Shown: piece after piece, positions 21,463-31,830 of the stretch
How positions within the stretch are numbered: position 1 is the stretch's first letter
Layout: every line of letters begins with the position of its first letter
From: Mesostigma viride
Taxonomy: Eukaryota > Streptophyta > Mesostigmatophyceae > Mesostigmatales > Mesostigmataceae
DNA: 64,000 bases
Direction: 5' to 3'
NCBI GenBank assembly: GCA_009746045.1
Contig: RPFO01000165.1
Span: 1,885,325 to 1,949,324 of the forward strand
The notes under the pieces: model-generated
What the model saw: the letters and a program-made list of their open reading frames with translations, nothing else
Database searches by the model: none
Told to the model about the DNA's origin: nothing
Made by a program: the position numbers and the translations under genes

Positions 21463-23349
21463 CCCCTAAATGGGCAGAAATACTGCCGATGCATCGGCTG
21501 TAACTTCACAATTTTGCAAACCAGATGCCATCCAACCCACCCATATCCAATGGCTGTCCTTGGGGGCCAAGCATGTCCATGAGTTGCCCTTCGGGTTGGT
21601 ATATCACAACCTTACATATATTCATTGAGAATGATAGATTACGAAGGTGAGATAGGCATGCAACATAAGGAAAAAACCGATGACTGGGAGAATAACCCTG
21701 AAGAAATTAATAGTAATCTGACACAGACATCCAAGGATCACGCCAGCGGCACAAGGTACAACTAACTATACATCACAAAACTACACGCAGCAACAGCGCT
21801 TACATATATGCAGGGTAGGCCATGTATAACTGCCGTCAAAGTCAGGGGGGTCAAGACGAGCGTTTTCATTTTTGGTAGAATGTGCATTTTGAATTATGTT
21901 GTAAGAGCTAGGCACCGACCACTTCAGGGATGATAAACAATTAGTTGCTGAACAGTTTGAGCCATTGGGGTCATCATTTGGGTGGGTATACCAGCAGTTA
22001 CACCTAGTACAGCCCATAGGGGTACCGTTGGTAAAAAGCAACCAAGGGGGTAGGAGTGGGCATACTACCTACTAATACCTACTAATATGGCCCCCAACCA
22101 TGCCACATAATACATTTCCCTTCCACAATGATGGGGAAACATAACTGCATCATCACACTGCCCTTACATGGCACCTATGTGCAGGTGCCACCTTGTCCAT
22201 GCACGTAGGTAGCGTGGTACGGATACCCTACGCAAGGCATGCATTCTAGGAGGCAGCCACCAACAAACTAGTGATTTTAAGCCTATTTCAGCTTGCCCTA
22301 GCAAGGATAAACTAGGCCTAAGCTGCTATAGCTTGCCAGGTGATGGCCAGCACACCTGGTGGCACATGCTGACAATGGGAAGCTTCTACTCACCGGTTAC
22401 ATGCTTGATGATGCCACAGAGACCAGCCAACTGCCTCACACTCATGCAATATGTGTGTGGGAAATGTATAACAAACATATATGGAGGTATTCAAACCCAT
22501 ACAGCCTCTAAAACTTTTCACCATCACCCTGTGGCAGGTCAACTGACTGAGGGAAGCATCTAAGAAGGGTGTTTTAGAAAGGGGCCAGGCCAGGGTCAAG
22601 AAAGAGCATGAATAATGCAAAAAGAATGTGCTACACAAGCTAGAACGTATATATAAACGTCAAACATCGATAGGAAAACGATAACTCAGCTTTACCAGAC
22701 ATGGATGGCGTTACCTTGGCCCAGGCGGTGGCCGCAAAATGGCGCATTTCGGCACACCAAAGTTGTGCAGCATGGTCGCTGGATTCGGCGATTTCTGGCC
22801 ACCCTTGCACGTTTACGACTACTATGTATCATAAAAAGTACAAAGAAACCAATATATCCTTTGAAATACGCCGGAAAGGTATTGCTGTCAACGTTTCTAT
22901 CGTCCGGCCTGATCGCAGTTTTTTCCAGCAAGAACGCTGCCGACACCTATCAAATGGCATTCCCGCGAACCAAAAATTGGCCTGTATCATCTTTAGGACG
23001 TATAAAATCAATTTCCTGAGTTTGGTCAGAAAATTCGAACGAAAACGTAAATGCCATGCGTGGGCGCAAGCCGCCATGGCCAGGTCGTCGTTTTCCGGAA
23101 TGCACGTTGTACGTGAAAAAGTACCCTGACCCCTAGTACTTTGACCGGCCAGAACACCTCTATAACTTTGTCAGAAGTATGCAAACCCTAGTACCATGCT
23201 GTGAGGAAAATTATAAACTTTCGATCTTCTCAGCTAAACGTTTCCTAATTCTCAATAGTTTTCGCGGCATTTGGTCCCCCGAGAAGGGGCCGACGTGTCG
23301 GCTGTAACTCAGTTTTTGGCGGAAAATCGGCAGCCAGACCATTTAGGGG
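21463..23349. mobile_element. TTAA-target DNA element A (1.9 kb)
   Basis: It sits exactly inside pol between duplicated TTAA (21459-21462 and 23350-23353). The empty site is seen in copy 2 as CCCCTTTTAAACTTC. Inverted ends are CCCCTAAATGG and CCATTTAGGGG. A perfect subterminal palindrome GCCGATGCATCGGC (about 21488) and a near copy GCCGACGTGTCGGC (about 23289) are each followed by TGTAACT. No transposase is present. Target and ends fit piggyBac-like elements; Sola3-type elements also use TTAA. A minus-strand ATG exon ending at a CCAAG/GTAACG donor (about 22712) may be a remnant of the parent gene. Confidence 0.9.
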
Positions 23350-24051
23350 TTAAACTTCAGTATGTTAAGGGTGTAGATAACATAGTACCAGATGCACTCT
23401 CCCGCCGTGCAGATTACTCCTTTTTCGAGGACCTTGATGTTCTCAATACTACTCTAGTTCCTACTACTATGGGTGTAACCCCGTATGGTGAACTACCTGA
23501 TGATGAATCCTATGCCTACCTCTTTCATACAGCTGTTCGCATGCCTGATCTCCTTTCTCACGTAGGACTCTCTCTTCAGTGTGAGGCCCTGCCTGTGGCC
23601 TCGGTGGGGGGGGAGGGGAAAAATAAAATTTTTATACCGCTTAGCCATATAGCGACTAGGTCAGGAAAGTCTTATGACAACACAGTCCCTCTAGGACCTC
23701 CCCTTCTCTTTGGCAAGGCGGTAGGAGACCTCTTTAAACCTGTTCTGGATACCTCTGTTGCGATGCCTACATCTGATCTTGAACGCCTTATTAGTAGATT
23801 TACGGCCACTGAGCCGGAAGCATTAGCTGCCATTTCTGCCCATCCCCAGCAATTAGGCAAACACCCTTGTAAATTTGTAGGTGGATTTTTATATGTGCAG
23901 ATAGCAGATTCTCCCCCTCAATGGCGCCTGTATGTCCCCCCTATCTGTCGCTCCTCCTTGCTCTTTGAGTTGCATGACTTAGCTGCTCATCAGGGTGGTA
24001 AACGGGTACGGGACCTAGTAGCCCGCTCTTACTACTGGCCTTCCCTTTTAA

Positions 24052-25769
24052 CTCGCCGTCTGTCCCAACTCAGTCCTAATAATAGGACTGAGTTGACCTT
24101 TTTCAACCGTGTGTAGTGACTAGGTGGGGGGTCCATCCAAGATGCTTAGATGTGGGTCTATGGAGTATTTGATGTCCTCTTGCTGGCAAAAATACTACAT
24201 CAGTGAAAACTTGACCCAAACTCCTAAAAATTACATGGATGTATGGCACCGTCGGCGAATTTGCATTTTTGTGTGGAAGCACGAGTGGCAAAAATTGAAT
24301 AAATTCCATATGCATGTTAAAAAAATACAGGCATGTAAAAAATATAGTTCTTGACCTGTGGCAAAAAACTGGACTCAATTTGGCCACTGGCACTGCCTAA
24401 AACACGCCAAATACTGCCAGTCCTATACATAGGACTGGGCCATGCTAGCAATTTGCAAGCATGTAAGTGCGGTCATACTACATAGTAGCGTGGCCACAAA
24501 CCATGTCAATCAGCCCATTTCCCTTCAGGCATAATAGGAAAACATACTTGCATCATCATATTGCAGTTATATTGTACCTTATTATGTGTGAAAGCCTATG
24601 CATACATGTAGGGAATGCGTATGGATACGTAGCTACAAAGGGATGTATTATAAGTAATAACCACCGATATAATGGGTAGGTTAGTCACATTTAATTGTTC
24701 TTTACAAGAATGGACATGGATAAAACTGTATTACCTTGCCATGACATGGCCAGGATACCTGCTGGCACATGATGACAGTGGTTTATCACCATGATTTTTC
24801 ACTCACCCGTATAAGCTTGACAGTACCCTTGACGCAGCCCATGACCACACAATCATGCAGTATGAACATAGCAAGAGAATAACTAACATCTATGAAAGTG
24901 TTTTAACCCATTCAGCACCTAAAACCTTGTACAGCCACGCTACGGTAAGGCAAATGCCTGGTAAGATCATCTAAAAAGATGGTTTTAGAGAGGGGCAGGC
25001 AACGGTCAAGAAAGAGCAGCAAGACTCAAAACTGACAGCGCATCGCAAGCTTAAACTCATGTAAGAATACCAAGAAACGATGAAGCAGCGATATTCCAGC
25101 TTTACCTGGCACGGCTGGCGTTACCTTGGCCCAGGCGGTGCCTGCAAAAGTGGCACTTTGCGGCACACAAACCATGACGTGACAGAGTGGTCGAAATCAT
25201 CAAATCTTTACTGCCACTAGACTTAATCTACGACAATACATGATAAAAGGTAGAAAGAAACCTATAAACCCTTCGATTTGATCCGGGAATCAATTGTAGT
25301 AATCCATTCCGTCGACCTGCCTAATCGCAGATTTTTCCAGCAAGAACAGTGCCGACACCCAGTAAATCGCATCCCCGCGAGGTTAAAATTCACTTGTATC
25401 ATCTTTAGGACATAAAAAATCTATTTCCTGGGTTTGGCCCGCAAAATCGTCCGAAAACGTAAACTGCATGCATGGGCGCAAGCCGCCATGGCTAGGTCGT
25501 GCATTTCCGGAACTCACGTTTCGCGTGAAAATGTACCCTTACCACCTGTACTTTCACCGTACGGTTAGACGCCCAAATCAAATCCAAAAAAATCCCAAAA
25601 ATATGTCCAAGAAAGATCTTTTCAAGTAGTATTTGAATAAATTTTGAGAAAATTTTTCTGCCAAATATTCCGACCGGGGCGAATTTTCTACAAAACCTCA
25701 AAATTAGGTCCTAAAATTAGGACTGAGTTGAACTCAGTCCTAAAATTAGGACCAGGGACAGACGACGAG
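24052..25769. mobile_element. TTAA-target DNA element B (1.7 kb)
   Basis: Inserted in the integrase part of pol between TTAA at 24048-24051 and 25770-25773. The 15 bp inverted ends are CTCGCCGTCTGTCCC and, at the right, CTCGTCGTCTGTCCC (complement). Subterminal palindromes built on AGTCCTA/TAGGACT occur at both ends (24066-24092 and 25705-25752). The internal sequence is homologous to element A along most of its length, although the ends are unrelated. No transposase ORF. Non-autonomous piggyBac-like or Sola3-like element. Confidence 0.9.
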
Positions 25770-27064
25770 TTAAAGGATGTAGATGAGTATGTTAGAACCT
25801 GTCAATCTTGCCAGGAGATGAAACCCAACAATGTAGGACAGATAGCAGAGCCTAGGACCTTACCTGATCCCATCATGCCGTGGGACTCCATTATGATGGA
25901 TTTTGTAGGACCTTTTAAGAAGAATGATAGAGGTAACGCCCAGATCCTTGTTTTTGTAGATCGTTTTACTCGTATGTGTCATCTCGTGCCGTGTCCCTTA
26001 GAACTCACCGCACGCGATTGCGCACGCCTATACCTTAATAACGTATATAGATATCATGGTTTGAGTAGGCAGTTTATTAGTGATAAGGATAAGTTATAAA
26101 TACTTCTGATTTTTGGCAGCAGTTCTTCGCTGCTATCGGTACCAAGGTCACCTTCGGTACTGCCTACTACTCCTCCTCGTCTCATCTAGTAGAACGTTTG
26201 AATAGGGTAGTGGAAGAAGCTCTGCGTCACTATGTGAATGGCTCTGGGAGTGATTGGGAGGATTATCTATGTTTGGTAGAGTTTTCCCTCAACAACTGCC
26301 CTCAGGCTGCGCATGGTTATACGCCCTTCTTCCTAGATACTGGTAGACAACCTCTTACCCCTACCTCTCTCTTAGCTAGTCCTTTAAGGGACAAGGATGA
26401 TGTGTCCCGGGATACTGTAGAAGGTGTGCAGGCGTTATTAGATAAGATGAAGAATGCACACGACAACGCTATTGCAGGGTACCATAGGGCGCAGGCCAAA
26501 TACCTTGCTAGGTTGCGTGCCTCATTAGATAATAGAAGAGCACCTGAGATAGAAATAGGAGATTTAGTCTTAGTAGAAGGCCCCCGTGTTGGCCGCTTCG
26601 CTCATAAGTTCGAAGCTGAACTGAAAGTGAAACTTAGGCCCGCCTTCTTAGGACCCTTCCGTGTGTTGTCTAGAGTAGGTAATTTTCTGTATGAGATAGA
26701 TATTCCTACCTCTTGGCAGACCCACTCGCGCACCTTCCATAGAAGCCACTGCTGAAGCTTTATCATCAGAGCACGTTCGCTGGTAGAGAATTAGCCCCTG
26801 CTCCTTTAGAGCATAATCCGGATACTGGTGAGGTAGAGGATGAGGTAGAGGATATCGTGGCCCATAGAGATATCAAAAAGGGCCGCGGTACCCAGCGCCA
26901 GTATAAGGTGAAGTGGATGTATGCTCGTAGCGAGGTAGATAAGGTCTGGTATACTGAGAGTGAGCTAGATGGGTGTAGTCGCCTGCTGCAGGAGTATAAA
27001 AACCTGCATCAGCTCTAGTTGTAGACTTTCTCCTCTCTTATGTCATGTCCGCTGTCGACGGGTG

Positions 27065-27089
27065 GTTGGTTGTCCCCTCCCCTCCGCAG
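27065..27089 (+). promoter_or_regulatory. predicted 3' splice acceptor for ORF3
   Basis: GGTTGTCCCCTCCCCTCCGCAG ends at 27089 and the ORF3 ATG is at 27095. The same tract and spacing occur in copy 2 (AG at 50907-50906, ATG at 50900). Joining the donor at 17046 to this site would give an ORF3 message, in the manner of retroviral env. Confidence 0.55.
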
Positions 27090-27094
27090 CCGTC

Positions 27095-29401
27095 ATGTCA
27101 GAGCCTACCCCTCCGGCTGAGAGCCCGCTGCCGCCCCCACCGGACCCTGAGCTGTATTTCGAGGCCCTTCCGGGCCGTTGGGTGTCGCGATCAAGTTACC
27201 CGGGTGGCGTTGTGCAGCCGGCCCTTCAGGCCCAACATGCGGGCTTAGTCAGGGCGGCCCTCTTCGGGGTCACGTGGTACGGTCCTTCCCCTGATGAGCC
27301 GCACGAGCTTGTCCTGCACGGGTTCGACGATGCCGGACACTGTTTGTTGGGGTGTGGTTCCCGCTGTCCCGCCTTGGGACAGATAGATGCGGTTCTCCGG
27401 TGCTGCCGTGTGTTCTCCTACCTCTCTACCCCTGTGGGCCGCACCTGCCTACGGGAGGTGTTCCCCTGGCTTCCGGCTGAGGGTGATGCTGAGGTAGATG
27501 AGAACCCCTGCGACCTTCTACGGGCCGTAGAATTCATGGAGATAGCTGATCAGTCGGCAGGATTAGCAGTTGATGGTCCTGCCCCTTCGGGCGCCCCAGC
27601 CGAGGTACATTATACTCCAGAATATTCTGCCTCGAGCGCTGCGTCCGCCTCCTCGGCGTCTGTTCCTCCCTCTCCGGTCCCGTCGTCCCCTCGGTCGACC
27701 CCGGATGTTGCAGTGGAGCCTACCCCTTCGGGTTTGCCTGATCCTCTTTCGGCGACGGTCTCGGCTATGCAGGCTCAGATCCAGTCCCTGACCACGGCGT
27801 TCGGGGCCTTCCTGGCGGCCCAAGCGCAGGCTCCGGCCACGCCAGGTGGGGTGTCTGTGGTGTCCGCGCCCCCTACCCCTTCGGTTGTTTCGGCACCTGT
27901 GGTTTCGCCGGCGCCCCCTACCCCTTCGGCTGCTGCGGCTCCGACACCTTCGGTTGCCTCCGTGCCTGCGACCGCCGTTTCGGCGCCGCGGCGCGATTCT
28001 TCTGCCCCTTCGGCTGTGACCACCGTCGCCTCCTCTGGGCCGCCCGCTGCGCCCTCACAGCCAGTTCGTGGGTTCTTCAGCGACACGGGCGATCATCCCA
28101 GGCTTTGGGAGGGTGGTCCCCCGCAGAGGATTCCGGTGCCTGACTGGAGCTTGGATGGCAACCAATCTTATGCCGGACTGCCTGTCCCTACGGGCCCTAT
28201 TTTCAACATGTGGCCTGAGGGTGCGCCGGCTACAGAGACCGGGGCGCCTGCTGCGGTGGCGGGCCCGTCACGGCCCTCTCTGGCTTCTGGTCCGGTGCGA
28301 CCCCCTGCGGCACCAGTGCCACCTGCGTTGGGGTCGGCTCCCGCCCCTGTTTCGGCCCCTGCTTCGGTCCCTGCCCCTTCGGCCTCGCGGTCTTTGGCTG
28401 CTGTTGTTCGGTCCACCGTTCAGGATCCTCGTGCTACCCGCGCTGCCGATTCCCTCCGGGAGTTGTCCCAGGGTGATCGGGACAGGGCCCCCTCTGTGGT
28501 ACATGCGACTCCGGAGTCGCGCGACACGCCCGTGCCTGGATGTGGTATGTCTGCACTCGCCTGCCGCCAGTGTGACCTGCCGCGCGCCTCCGCCGAGCTT
28601 GCCATCTCGCCCATGTCCTATGGGTTCTCCCAGGTGTGTCGGGCGCCTCGGGATCGTGGCCTACCCATTGAGACTGATCGGCCTCCTTTCGACATGGTTA
28701 TTTTAGCTGATCCTGTGTTCCAGGGTGAGATCCTGGTTCGGCGCGTTCTGTATCGCTGGGCTAGGCGCCACAACGACTTGGACACCTACGGTGGTTTCCA
28801 GTGGGCTTACCCTCCGCCTCTGGGCATTATGGCTTCGGATGCCCTTACGGTCGAGTTTCCTGCGGTACCGGGTGCTGCTTACACCACGGTCCTCCAGCCC
28901 ATCCTCGAGTGGGACGCCCGTCGTCCGGCGCCCATTCCGGGCCAGGGTCTAGACTCCCGTGGCCACCCTCCTCCTCGGGCCAGCGACTACCTGGAGACAT
29001 TCGGGTCGCGCCAGTGTGCTCGTCGGTGGCGCTCCCGAGAGGTTCGGCACATCCGGATGTGGCCGTCCAACGTGGAGCCCCTGGTGGACCTGTTTTTCCC
29101 GACGGGTTTGCGCCCTCGGATCCGGTACCATCGCCTCCTCCTGCGGGCCCTCTGTTTGATCGCGGTAGAGCCTTTCCTTCGCCTCTTTGCCTGTGGCTTC
29201 CTGGACTGGGCCCGTGGCCAGGTCGTTCTTACGCAGCATAGGTATTACTGGGCCTTCCTGGGCCTTTTTCCTGACGGCGTGTGGGCCGATGTTTTCCTCA
29301 CTGTAGACAGGCATGACAATGCCGAGGATGTGGCCCACTACCAGGCCTACCTGGAGGTCCTGCTGGCCTCTCGTGGCACCTACCAGACGGATGGCCATTA
29401 G
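27095..29401 (+). CDS. ORF3: 768-residue extra protein downstream of pol
   Basis: A long intact frame with GC-rich codons, unlike the AT-richer gag and pol. Residues 18-140 (PDPELYFEALPGRWVSR..., several paired Cys) and about 480-768 are well conserved with copy 2. The middle (about 170-440) is Ala/Pro/Ser/Thr-rich and more variable. A CRQC motif lies near residue 490. A hydrophobic stretch LLLRALCLIAVEPFLRLF lies near 680. No signal peptide, furin-like site or known enzyme motif is seen. Its place after the chromodomain and behind its own splice acceptor recalls env or the extra ORFs of some plant retroelements. The frame opens upstream at 26969 overlapping pol, but the ATG at 27095 matches copy 2. 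Function unknown. Confidence 0.75.
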   Translation: MSEPTPPAESPLPPPPDPELYFEALPGRWVSRSSYPGGVVQPALQAQHAGLVRAALFGVTWYGPSPDEPHELVLHGFDDAGHCLLGCGSRCPALGQIDAVLRCCRVFSYLSTPVGRTCLREVFPWLPAEGDAEVDENPCDLLRAVEFMEIADQSAGLAVDGPAPSGAPAEVHYTPEYSASSAASASSASVPPSPVPSSPRSTPDVAVEPTPSGLPDPLSATVSAMQAQIQSLTTAFGAFLAAQAQAPATPGGVSVVSAPPTPSVVSAPVVSPAPPTPSAAAAPTPSVASVPATAVSAPRRDSSAPSAVTTVASSGPPAAPSQPVRGFFSDTGDHPRLWEGGPPQRIPVPDWSLDGNQSYAGLPVPTGPIFNMWPEGAPATETGAPAAVAGPSRPSLASGPVRPPAAPVPPALGSAPAPVSAPASVPAPSASRSLAAVVRSTVQDPRATRAADSLRELSQGDRDRAPSVVHATPESRDTPVPGCGMSALACRQCDLPRASAELAISPMSYGFSQVCRAPRDRGLPIETDRPPFDMVILADPVFQGEILVRRVLYRWARRHNDLDTYGGFQWAYPPPLGIMASDALTVEFPAVPGAAYTTVLQPILEWDARRPAPIPGQGLDSRGHPPPRASDYLETFGSRQCARRWRSREVRHIRMWPSNVEPLVDLFFPTGLRPRIRYHRLLLRALCLIAVEPFLRLFACGFLDWARGQVVLTQHRYYWAFLGLFPDGVWADVFLTVDRHDNAEDVAHYQAYLEVLLASRGTYQTDGH

Positions 29402-29765
29402 ATAGAGGGCCTTAGGCCCGACCTGAGGGTGTTGTCCCTCCGGTATATAGAGTCGCCCTCATATTCTGGCCAGTTGGTTGGCTGTTCTTGGTCCTTAGCG
29501 CTGATGTGTTTACTCTGTGTGTCCTGCCCAGTGCCGTCCCCCCCGGCCAGGACTCCGTTCCAGGCAGTTAGGGGAACCTCCCACCAGGCTTGGTGCTGGC
29601 TAACCCTACACCACCCGGCGTGGTGGTGGAGACCGTGTGAACTATTGGTGCTTTGTATCTGGGATGGTCTATCGATTGTGTTGGTGTGTGCTGGGTGCAT
29701 TAGGTTTTTCCTACCCCTTTGGTTCCCTTCTCTCTGCGTAGGGAGGGGGCTCCCTACCAATTTTG
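29402..29765 (+). other. chromovirus 3' untranslated region
   Basis: Non-coding region between ORF3 and the polypurine tract, conserved in copy 2 (48250-48605). It contains CACCACCCGGCGTGGTGG, a short inverted repeat (29620-29637). No gene. Confidence 0.5.
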
Positions 29766-29778
29766 TGGGGGGGGGAGG
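29766..29778 (+). promoter_or_regulatory. polypurine tract
   Basis: A G-run ending GGGGAGG lies immediately upstream of the 3' LTR (TG at 29779), the expected plus-strand primer. Copy 2 and the relic at 31790 carry the same tract. Confidence 0.85.
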
Positions 29779-30350
29779 TGTTACGTCGCGTAACAATTCG
29801 TTGAAGTTACGGACGTAAATTAGGTCCTTGGCCGCCGTTGTTCCTAGGTTTACGTGTAGTTCTAGTTGGGACCTGATTGTCCCCGTAACAGTACTTTGGT
29901 ATATTGGGTGCCTTTGGGCGCCGCGCCGCGTACTTTATTAGTGGTCTTTATCCTTCGGTAGAATGTAGTGGACCGGCGTGCATCCGTGCACCTGCCTGTG
30001 TTTCTGTGTTTCTGCAGGCGAGGGCCAGGTCGGCCCGAGCCTGTTGGACCGTTGGTGACCATTTATGCACGTTCCGCTCCTTGTGTGGTCACTCGGCATG
30101 TGTTGAATGAATTAACACATTTAGGCTTGGGTCACGGCTGTGTAGTGTGTTTCCTTCCTCTATTCCTGGAATAAACGGGTTCGGGTAAATGGTTGTATGG
30201 CGTATTACAGCAACACATACGTGAATGCATTGAGATCTGCACCGTCTCGTTCGTCTTTCGCTAGGGGTTTGAGTAGAGGAGGCCTGACCAATTTAGGTAG
30301 TATCAGGCCCAGTAGAGGTAGAGGTGGAGGTAGAAGTTTAGGACGTAACA
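29779..30350 (+). repeat. 3' LTR of chromovirus copy 1
   Basis: 572 bp, nearly identical to 15941-16512, followed by the target duplication CCGCC. The ORF-L start is present but the frame runs into flanking DNA and ends at 30394. Confidence 0.95.
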
Positions 30351-30395
30351 CCGCCACACTGACACAGTGCGTGAGTGCATGTCAAAATTACTGAT

Positions 30396-30482
30396 CTGGC
30401 GGAGCCAATTTTCGGAAGAACCGTTAGGTTCGCCAGAATTGGCAAAGCTTATAAGGCCGTACACGTGAGAAAACATAGGAAT
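30396..30482 (+). repeat. partial copy of the 2264 element end
   Basis: GGCGGAGCCAATTTTCGG and the following bases match 2264-2350 with one noted change (TTGGCAAAGC versus TTGGCGAAGC). Similarity stops where the 412 bp repeat would begin. No matching right end was found nearby. Confidence 0.8.
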
Positions 30483-30659
30483 AGGCCTGGAACAATGATT
30501 TTTGCGGGCGAATTAGAGCTTGTACTTTTTGTGGCCGGTCCCCGGCCAGGGAGCCCCAGCTAGGGAGATGCGTGACACCACGTACCGCCGCCGAGGGCCA
30601 GGTGGCGCTAGCCCCGCCAAGGAGCGCGCGCTAACTTCAAGTTTCCTAGTCGGTCCAGG

Positions 30660-31080
30660 TATAACAAACTGTGTTATTACGGCCGTAAATAGAGGCCTTA
30701 CTTACGCTCTTTGTGGCCTCAGCTATTCCGAAACAGTCCGTGGTTACGACTGGTGTCTTTCCTACGTTTACGTGTGGTTAGGACCCTTTTGACCGGTTGT
30801 TACCTGGTCCAGTGACGTGTCAATTGTTCACTACTATGGGCCGGTGCAGTCGCGTCGCGCTGCGTACTTAAGGGCCTGGACCGCCGTTGGCACTCTGTGC
30901 GGTCTGGACCAGCGCCGCCCTACGTGGCATTAGAGTACGTAGATCTAACCTACCTGTGATCGTACGGGCGAGGGCCATGTTTGGCCCGAGCAGGCACGAG
31001 TCTGTCGGCCAATTTAGGTGTTGCAATTTCCTTGTGTTGACAGTTCGACCTTTAATTAAAATGGCTTGTTATAGCAGCTA
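30660..31080 (+). repeat. diverged, truncated chromovirus-type LTR relic
   Basis: It shares blocks in order with the 572 bp LTR: ACGGCCGTAAATAGAGG, CGTTTACGTGTGGTTAGGACC, CTGCGTACTT, GGCGAGGGCCATG with GGCCCGAGC, and ATGGCTTGTTATAGCAGC, which corresponds to the ORF-L start. It stops just after that ATG. An old related family member. Confidence 0.6.
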
Positions 31081-31243
31081 GTCGAACCATGGATGTACGT
31101 TATTGCCAGTAATGTCTAAGTAAATGTGTCTATGGCTCAGTGCTATGGAAACAATTATCGGAGCATTAGAGTCGGGAGTTCAACGATCTTTCACAATGCA
31201 GAACAGGGTTTCTTCTTCTACCGGGTTAGTTTGTCTAGGAAAG

Positions 31244-31830
31244 TGTTGCGACTCTGCTCTCTACCTCCGCCTCTACCTAACCCCCGTCTAATACTACCTA
31301 AGTTAGTGAGGCCGCCTCTACTACTTAATCCCTGTGCAAAAGACGAACGTGACGAGCTGGATCTCAATGCATTAACACAAGTACGACTATATAATATGCC
31401 ATAGGCCATTCAACCAAAACCCGTTTACTCCAGGATAACGAAGGAAACACTACTACACTTCCATGACCCTAGCTGTATGTGTCAATTCATTAACACACGC
31501 CGAGTGCCAACCCGAGGGGTTGGACGTGCATAAATGATCACCGACGGTCCAGCATGCTCGGGCCGACATGGCCCTCGCCGACAGATTACATACACAGATT
31601 CATGCTGGTCCACTACATTCTACACGAAGGATAAGGACCACTACTAAAGTACGCGGCGCGGCGCCAATTGCACCACGGTACTGGGACAACAGTGTCAAAC
31701 AGTACAAGCTAAACGTAAACCCAGGAACGACTGAGGCGAAGGACCTAATTTACGTCCGTAACAGTAACAGATTGTTACGCGACGTAACACCTCCCCCCCC
31801 ACAAAGGTAGGGAGCCCTCTCCCTACGCAC
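31244..31830 (-). mobile_element. relic chromovirus: LTR plus 41 bp of internal end
   Basis: On the plus strand it runs from TGTTGCG at 31244 to GACGTAACA at 31789, an inverted LTR of about 546 bp, many substitutions from copies 1 and 2. The polypurine tract complement and GTAGGGAGCCCTCTCCCTACGCAC follow as in copy 2, then similarity ends at 31830. The ORF-L frame survives at 31218-31409 (minus strand), with VNALRSSSSRSSFAQGLSS and SRGGLTNLGSIRR. This makes it useful for judging selection on ORF-L. Confidence 0.8.

Larger units (their letters stand above)
19288..27018 (+). pseudogene. pol: protease, RT, RNase H, integrase, chromodomain (interrupted)
   Basis: The frame is +1 relative to gag. 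The protease has VLVDSGAASSF (about 19479). The RT has LDCADGFWQL (about 20421) and the catalytic YLDD (about 20684). RNase H has VVATDASKVAIGG (about 21119). Pol resumes after element A at 23354 and again after element B at 25770. The integrase H2C2 motif is split by element B: HDLAAHQGG lies before it and CQSCQEMK after it. The core DFVGPF, SDKDK and ERLNR follow. A GPF module and a C-terminal chromodomain (VEDIVAHRDI, YKVKW, VWYTESEL; about 26830-27015) place it among chromoviruses. Extra damage is a 2 nt insertion causing a stop at 26096 and a frameshift near 26745. Chromodomains usually steer integration to marked chromatin. Confidence 0.9.
15941..30350 (+). mobile_element. Ty3/gypsy chromovirus, copy 1 (14.4 kb with nested insertions)
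   Basis: Two 572 bp LTRs (15941-16512 and 29779-30350) differ at one noted base. They begin TGTTACG and end CGTAACA, and are flanked by the 5 bp duplication CCGCC (15936-15940 and 30351-30355). Inside, in order: ORF-L, ORF0, gag, pol (protease, RT, RNase H, integrase, chromodomain), ORF3 and a polypurine tract. Two TTAA-target elements interrupt pol. Removing them leaves about 10.8 kb, close to copy 2 (10.9 kb). LTR near-identity implies recent insertion, and the nested elements are younger still. Gag and pol carry frameshifts, so this copy is probably not autonomous as assembled. Confidence 0.95.

Noticed and set aside
21781-23129. Short ORFs inside TTAA element A
   Set aside because: They are not conserved in the homologous element B, where the matching frame stops early, so they are unlikely to be proteins.
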